Positions 61,177 to 64,000 of a DNA stretch of 64,000 nt are shown here, piece after piece; the first letter of the stretch is position 1, and every line of letters begins with the position of its first letter. Origin of the DNA: Halorarum halophilum (GTDB lineage Archaea > Halobacteriota > Halobacteria > Halobacteriales > Haloferacaceae); assembly GCF_013401515.1 (NCBI RefSeq), contig NZ_CP058529.1:3596001-3660000 (forward strand). Direction: 5' to 3'. Under the pieces are notes generated by a model. It did not search any database and was not told the DNA's origin. It was given only the letters and a program-made list of their open reading frames with translations. The position numbers were made by a program, and so were the translations under genes.

Positions 61177-62397
61177 ATGGACATCAGCTACGACGACAGC
61201 GAGGCCGCCCGCGAACTCGCCGACAGGGCGCGGGAGTTCCTCGACGAGGAGGTGATCCCCGTCGAGCGCGAGGTCCTCGGCGGCGACCCGGTCACGGCCG
61301 AGCAGGTGGCCGACCTCCGCGCAGTGGCCCGCGAGTACGACGTCTACTGCCCGCAGATCGGCGAGGAGTTCGGCGGCATGGGCGTGGACTTCCGCGACGC
61401 GCTCCCGATGTTCGAGGTCGCCGGGCGCTCGCTGCTTGGCCCGGCCGCCTGCCGCGTCGACGCGCCCGACGAGGGGAACATGCACACGCTGGAGCTGCTC
61501 GGCACCGACGACCAGCAGGAGGAGTACCTCCGCCCCCTGGTCGCCGGCGAACTCTCCTCGGGTTTCTCGATGACCGAGCCGATGCAGGGCGCCGGCTCCG
61601 ATCCGAAGATGCTGAAGACCGAGGCGAGAGCGGAGGGCGACGAGTGGGTGATCGACGGCCACAAGTGGTGGACGACCGGCGGGACGGAGGCGGACTTCCT
61701 CATCGTGATGGCTCGGACCGACCCGGACGCGCACCCCTACGCGGGCTGTTCGCTGCTGCTCGTCGACGCCGACGCGGACGGGCTCACGGTCGAGCGCGAC
61801 ATCCCCCACCTCGGGGGCGGCGTCACCGGAACGGGCCACGCGGAGATCACGTTCGACGGCGTGCGCGTACCCGAGGAGAACCTCCTCGGCGAGTTGAACG
61901 AGGGGTTCCGACACGCCCAAGAGCGGCTCGGCCCCGCGCGGCTCACCCACTGCATGCGCTACTCCGGGATGGCCGAGCGCGCGCTCGACGTGGCGACGGC
62001 GTACGCCAGCGAGCGCGAGGGGTTCGACGGCCCGCTGGCCGAGAAGCAGTCACTTCGGTACGACGTCGCCGACGCGGAGACGCGGCTCCACGCCGTCCGG
62101 ACGACCGTACGCGACGCGGCCGACCGCATCGCCCGGGGCGAGGAGGCGCGCGTCCACGTCTCGATGAGCAAGACGTTCGCCGCAAACGTCGTCCAGGACG
62201 TGGTGGACACGTGTCTCCAGGCGTGTGGCGCCAACGGGATCGGGAAGGACCTCCCCATCTCGGACTTCTACGAGGCCGTCAGGCGGTTCCGGCTGGTCGA
62301 CGGCGCCGACGAGGTGCACAGGCGGGTCGTCGCCCGCGAGGCGTTCGCGGACGTCGATCCCGACGAGCTGGCGAACGTCACGCGCTACGACGGCTGA
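61177..62397 (+). CDS. acyl-CoA dehydrogenase, ACAD10/11-like
   Basis: A 406-residue flavoenzyme. FSMTEPMQGAGSDPKMLKT near 127-145 and WVIDGHKWWTTGG near 153-165 are the FAD and substrate strands; the C-terminal RRFRLVDGADEVHRRVVARE near 366-385 resembles the R-ADGPDEVH block of ACAD10/11 rather than short-chain dehydrogenases. It probably completes the reaction begun by the neighbouring kinase, or oxidises acyl-CoA, passing electrons to Etf. ATG 61177 fits the family start; the upstream in-frame extension is not conserved-looking. Confidence 0.85.
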   Translation: MDISYDDSEAARELADRAREFLDEEVIPVEREVLGGDPVTAEQVADLRAVAREYDVYCPQIGEEFGGMGVDFRDALPMFEVAGRSLLGPAACRVDAPDEGNMHTLELLGTDDQQEEYLRPLVAGELSSGFSMTEPMQGAGSDPKMLKTEARAEGDEWVIDGHKWWTTGGTEADFLIVMARTDPDAHPYAGCSLLLVDADADGLTVERDIPHLGGGVTGTGHAEITFDGVRVPEENLLGELNEGFRHAQERLGPARLTHCMRYSGMAERALDVATAYASEREGFDGPLAEKQSLRYDVADAETRLHAVRTTVRDAADRIARGEEARVHVSMSKTFAANVVQDVVDTCLQACGANGIGKDLPISDFYEAVRRFRLVDGADEVHRRVVAREAFADVDPDELANVTRYDG

Positions 62398-62478
62398 CCC
62401 GCGGTCCCGTCGTCCAGAAACCGTCGTGCGTTCCCCGCCCGCCGCCGGGCTGAAGCCCCTCGCCGTCGATGGTGTGGT

Positions 62479-63324
62479 ATGGACCATCACGACTGGGCGG
62501 ACGCGCAGGTCGAGAGGACCGTGGCGGTGGACCGACACGACCTCGACTACGCCGTCTACGAGGCCGGGGCGGACAACGACGGGCCGCCGGTCGTGTTCCT
62601 CCACGGCATCCCGACGTGGTCGTACCTCTGGCGGGACGCCGCCCCCGCGCTCGCCGAGCACCGGCACGTCCTCGCACCCGACTTCGTCGGCTACGGAAAC
62701 TCGTCTAACCGCGACGGCTTCGACCGGTCGGTGCGTGCACAGACGGTCGCGCTCGCGGACTTCCTCGCCGAGCGGCCGGGGAACGACGTCGACTTCGTCG
62801 CCCACGACATCGGCGGCGCCGTCGCGCTTCGATACGCCGCCGCCCGACCCGAGGCCGTCGGGCGGATGGTGCTCTCGAACGCCGCCTGCTTCGATTCCTG
62901 GCCGGTCGAGTTCGTCAACTCGCTGGGCGTGCCGGGCGAGACCGAGGGCTGGGACGACGAGGAACTGGACGACAAACTTGACTTCCTGTTCGCGGAGGGC
63001 GCCTACGACGAGGCCGACCCCGAGTGGCTCGCGGGGATGAAGGCGCCCTGGAAGCGCGACGGGGGACGGACGGCCCTCGCCCGGGCGGCGGTATCGACGA
63101 ACACGAACCACACCACGGAGATCGAGTACGGCGACATCACGGCGGACCTGCTCTGCCTCTGGGGCGGCGAGGACGTGCTCCAGCCGGCCGAGAACGGTGA
63201 GCGACTGGTAGCGGAGACGGCGGGCGACGGCGAGGTGGTCGCGCTCGACGAGGCGTACCACTGGGTCACGCAGGATAGACCGGAGGCGTACCGCGAGCAC
63301 CTGCTCGACTTCCTGTCCGACTGA
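62479..63324 (+). CDS. alpha/beta hydrolase, haloalkane dehalogenase-like
   Basis: A 281-residue hydrolase. The oxyanion motif is HGIPTWSYLWR (42-52). The nucleophile elbow VAHDIGG (107-113) carries Asp110 in place of Ser, the arrangement of haloalkane dehalogenases and epoxide hydrolases, with HAPDFVGYGNS near 65-75 and the catalytic histidine in EAYHWVTQD near 255-263. The acid is likely in LWGGEDVLQP near 226-235. The substrate is unknown; a lipid epoxide or halogenated acid is possible in this catabolic cluster. 81 nt after the acyl-CoA dehydrogenase in the same direction. Confidence 0.8.
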   Translation: MDHHDWADAQVERTVAVDRHDLDYAVYEAGADNDGPPVVFLHGIPTWSYLWRDAAPALAEHRHVLAPDFVGYGNSSNRDGFDRSVRAQTVALADFLAERPGNDVDFVAHDIGGAVALRYAAARPEAVGRMVLSNAACFDSWPVEFVNSLGVPGETEGWDDEELDDKLDFLFAEGAYDEADPEWLAGMKAPWKRDGGRTALARAAVSTNTNHTTEIEYGDITADLLCLWGGEDVLQPAENGERLVAETAGDGEVVALDEAYHWVTQDRPEAYREHLLDFLSD

Positions 63325-63416
63325 GGCGGAATCCGTGGGCGGTTCGCGGACACCATGGCGGCGCCAGTCACCCGCGCCGTCGACGATTACTTAGCATTGG
63401 AAAGTAACGGAGGGAT

Positions 63417-64000
63417 ATGAGGTTCCAGCTTACGAGCGAGCAGGAGGCGATCCGCGACGTGGTCCGCGAGTTCGGCGAGAACGAAATTAGGCTGGTCGCA
63501 CGTGAACACGACGAAGCCGGGGAGTACCCCCACGACCTCGTCGAGCAGGCGGCCCGGTACGACCTGGTCGCGCCGAGCATCTCCGAGGAGTACGGCGGCG
63601 CGGGGATGGACCTCCTCACATCCTCGATCGTCACCGAGGAGCTCTGGCGGGCGGACGGCGGCATCGGGAGCGCAATCGGCTCACGGGGGTTCGGGTCGAC
63701 GATGATCGAGGCGTTCGGGGACGAGTGGATGAAGGAGGAGTGGCTCCCCCGCGTCACGTCCGGCGAGTCGGCCACCTGCTCGTGCATCTCCGAGCCGGGA
63801 CACGGTTCGGAGGTCGCGGGTATCGAGACCACCGCGGAGCGGGACGGGAACGAGTGGGTGCTGAACGGGAACAAGATGTGGATCACGAACGGGACCGTGG
63901 CCGACGTCGCGGTCGTGATGGCGAAGACGTCGCCCGGCGAGGGCCACCGCGGCATCACCGCGTTCCTCGTCGAGACGGACCGCGACGGCTTCGAGCCGAC
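63417..64000 (+). CDS. acyl-CoA dehydrogenase (3' end beyond window)
   Basis: The first 194 codons of a second acyl-CoA dehydrogenase, still open at the window edge. The N-terminal helical domain begins RFQLTSEQEAIRDVVREFGE, the VAPSISEEYGGAGMDLL segment follows, and the FAD-contact strands read CSCISEPGHGSEVAGIETTA and WVLNGNKMWITNGTVADVAV. The catalytic glutamate region lies beyond the edge. GGAGGG at 63409-63414, 2 nt before ATG 63417, is an unusually close Shine-Dalgarno-like sequence. It extends the fatty-acid cluster. Confidence 0.88.
   Translation, partial: MRFQLTSEQEAIRDVVREFGENEIRLVAREHDEAGEYPHDLVEQAARYDLVAPSISEEYGGAGMDLLTSSIVTEELWRADGGIGSAIGSRGFGSTMIEAFGDEWMKEEWLPRVTSGESATCSCISEPGHGSEVAGIETTAERDGNEWVLNGNKMWITNGTVADVAVVMAKTSPGEGHRGITAFLVETDRDGFEP

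Overview
The window is a gene-dense stretch of a haloarchaeal (class Halobacteria) chromosome. The base composition is very GC-rich and the predicted proteins are strongly acidic (Asp/Glu-rich, Lys-poor). Markers include an archaeal A-type ATP synthase, aRF1 with NIKS and GGQ motifs, CDP-archaeol synthase, CTP-dependent riboflavin kinase, GfcR, ferredoxin-dependent 2-oxoacid oxidoreductase and many Tat-type signal peptides. TATA-like boxes often sit 25-35 nt before the start codon, so many transcripts are probably leaderless. I cannot name the genus. No rRNA, tRNA, CRISPR array or intact insertion sequence was found.

Layout: 0.1-4.2 kb holds metabolic singletons (DUF309, Azf-like dehydrogenase, MptD, ArfB-like deformylase, quinone methyltransferase). 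4.2-7.3 kb is a surface/sensing cluster: a pilin-like protein, a secreted protein and a membrane-anchored winged-helix regulator. 7.5-9.2 kb is etfBA, followed by a hairpin-chain repeat (A) and a dead lipoprotein gene. 10.6-11.4 kb encodes an isoprenyl diphosphate synthase. 11.6-20.0 kb is a divergent glycerol island: glpK plus a putative glycerol transporter on the minus strand, and glpABC plus a Cdc6-like ATPase on the plus strand. A perfect 10-bp inverted repeat lies in the control region between them. Repeat B separates this island from korAB (20.3-22.9 kb). A third, divergent repeat (C) lies near 24 kb.

24.4-38.0 kb carries transport, redox, K+-regulatory, proline, lipid and nucleotide genes (carS, pyrE, gfcR, a purine permease). 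38.1-48.6 kb is the ATP synthase locus in the order H-I-K-E-C-F-A-B, then a frameshifted 5'-nucleotidase on the opposite strand, then D. 48.7-58.6 kb has a transporter, prf1, a MinD4-like ATPase with a long acidic tail and a 38-codon membrane gene behind it, argS, rbkR-ribB and ilvE. 59.1-64.0 kb has a Tat-exported ferritin-like protein and a fatty-acid/hydroxy-acid catabolic cluster (ACAD10/11-like kinase, two acyl-CoA dehydrogenases, a dehalogenase-like hydrolase), the last gene cut by the window end.

The most unusual signal is the family of hairpin-chain elements at about 9.24, 20.09 and 24.01 kb. Their perfect stems (about 7-11 bp, mostly 3-nt loops) are strung together by short conserved spacers. 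The order is conserved, the arms change in step, and a 48-nt two-hairpin block is present in B but absent from A. All three lie in 3' flanks of genes.
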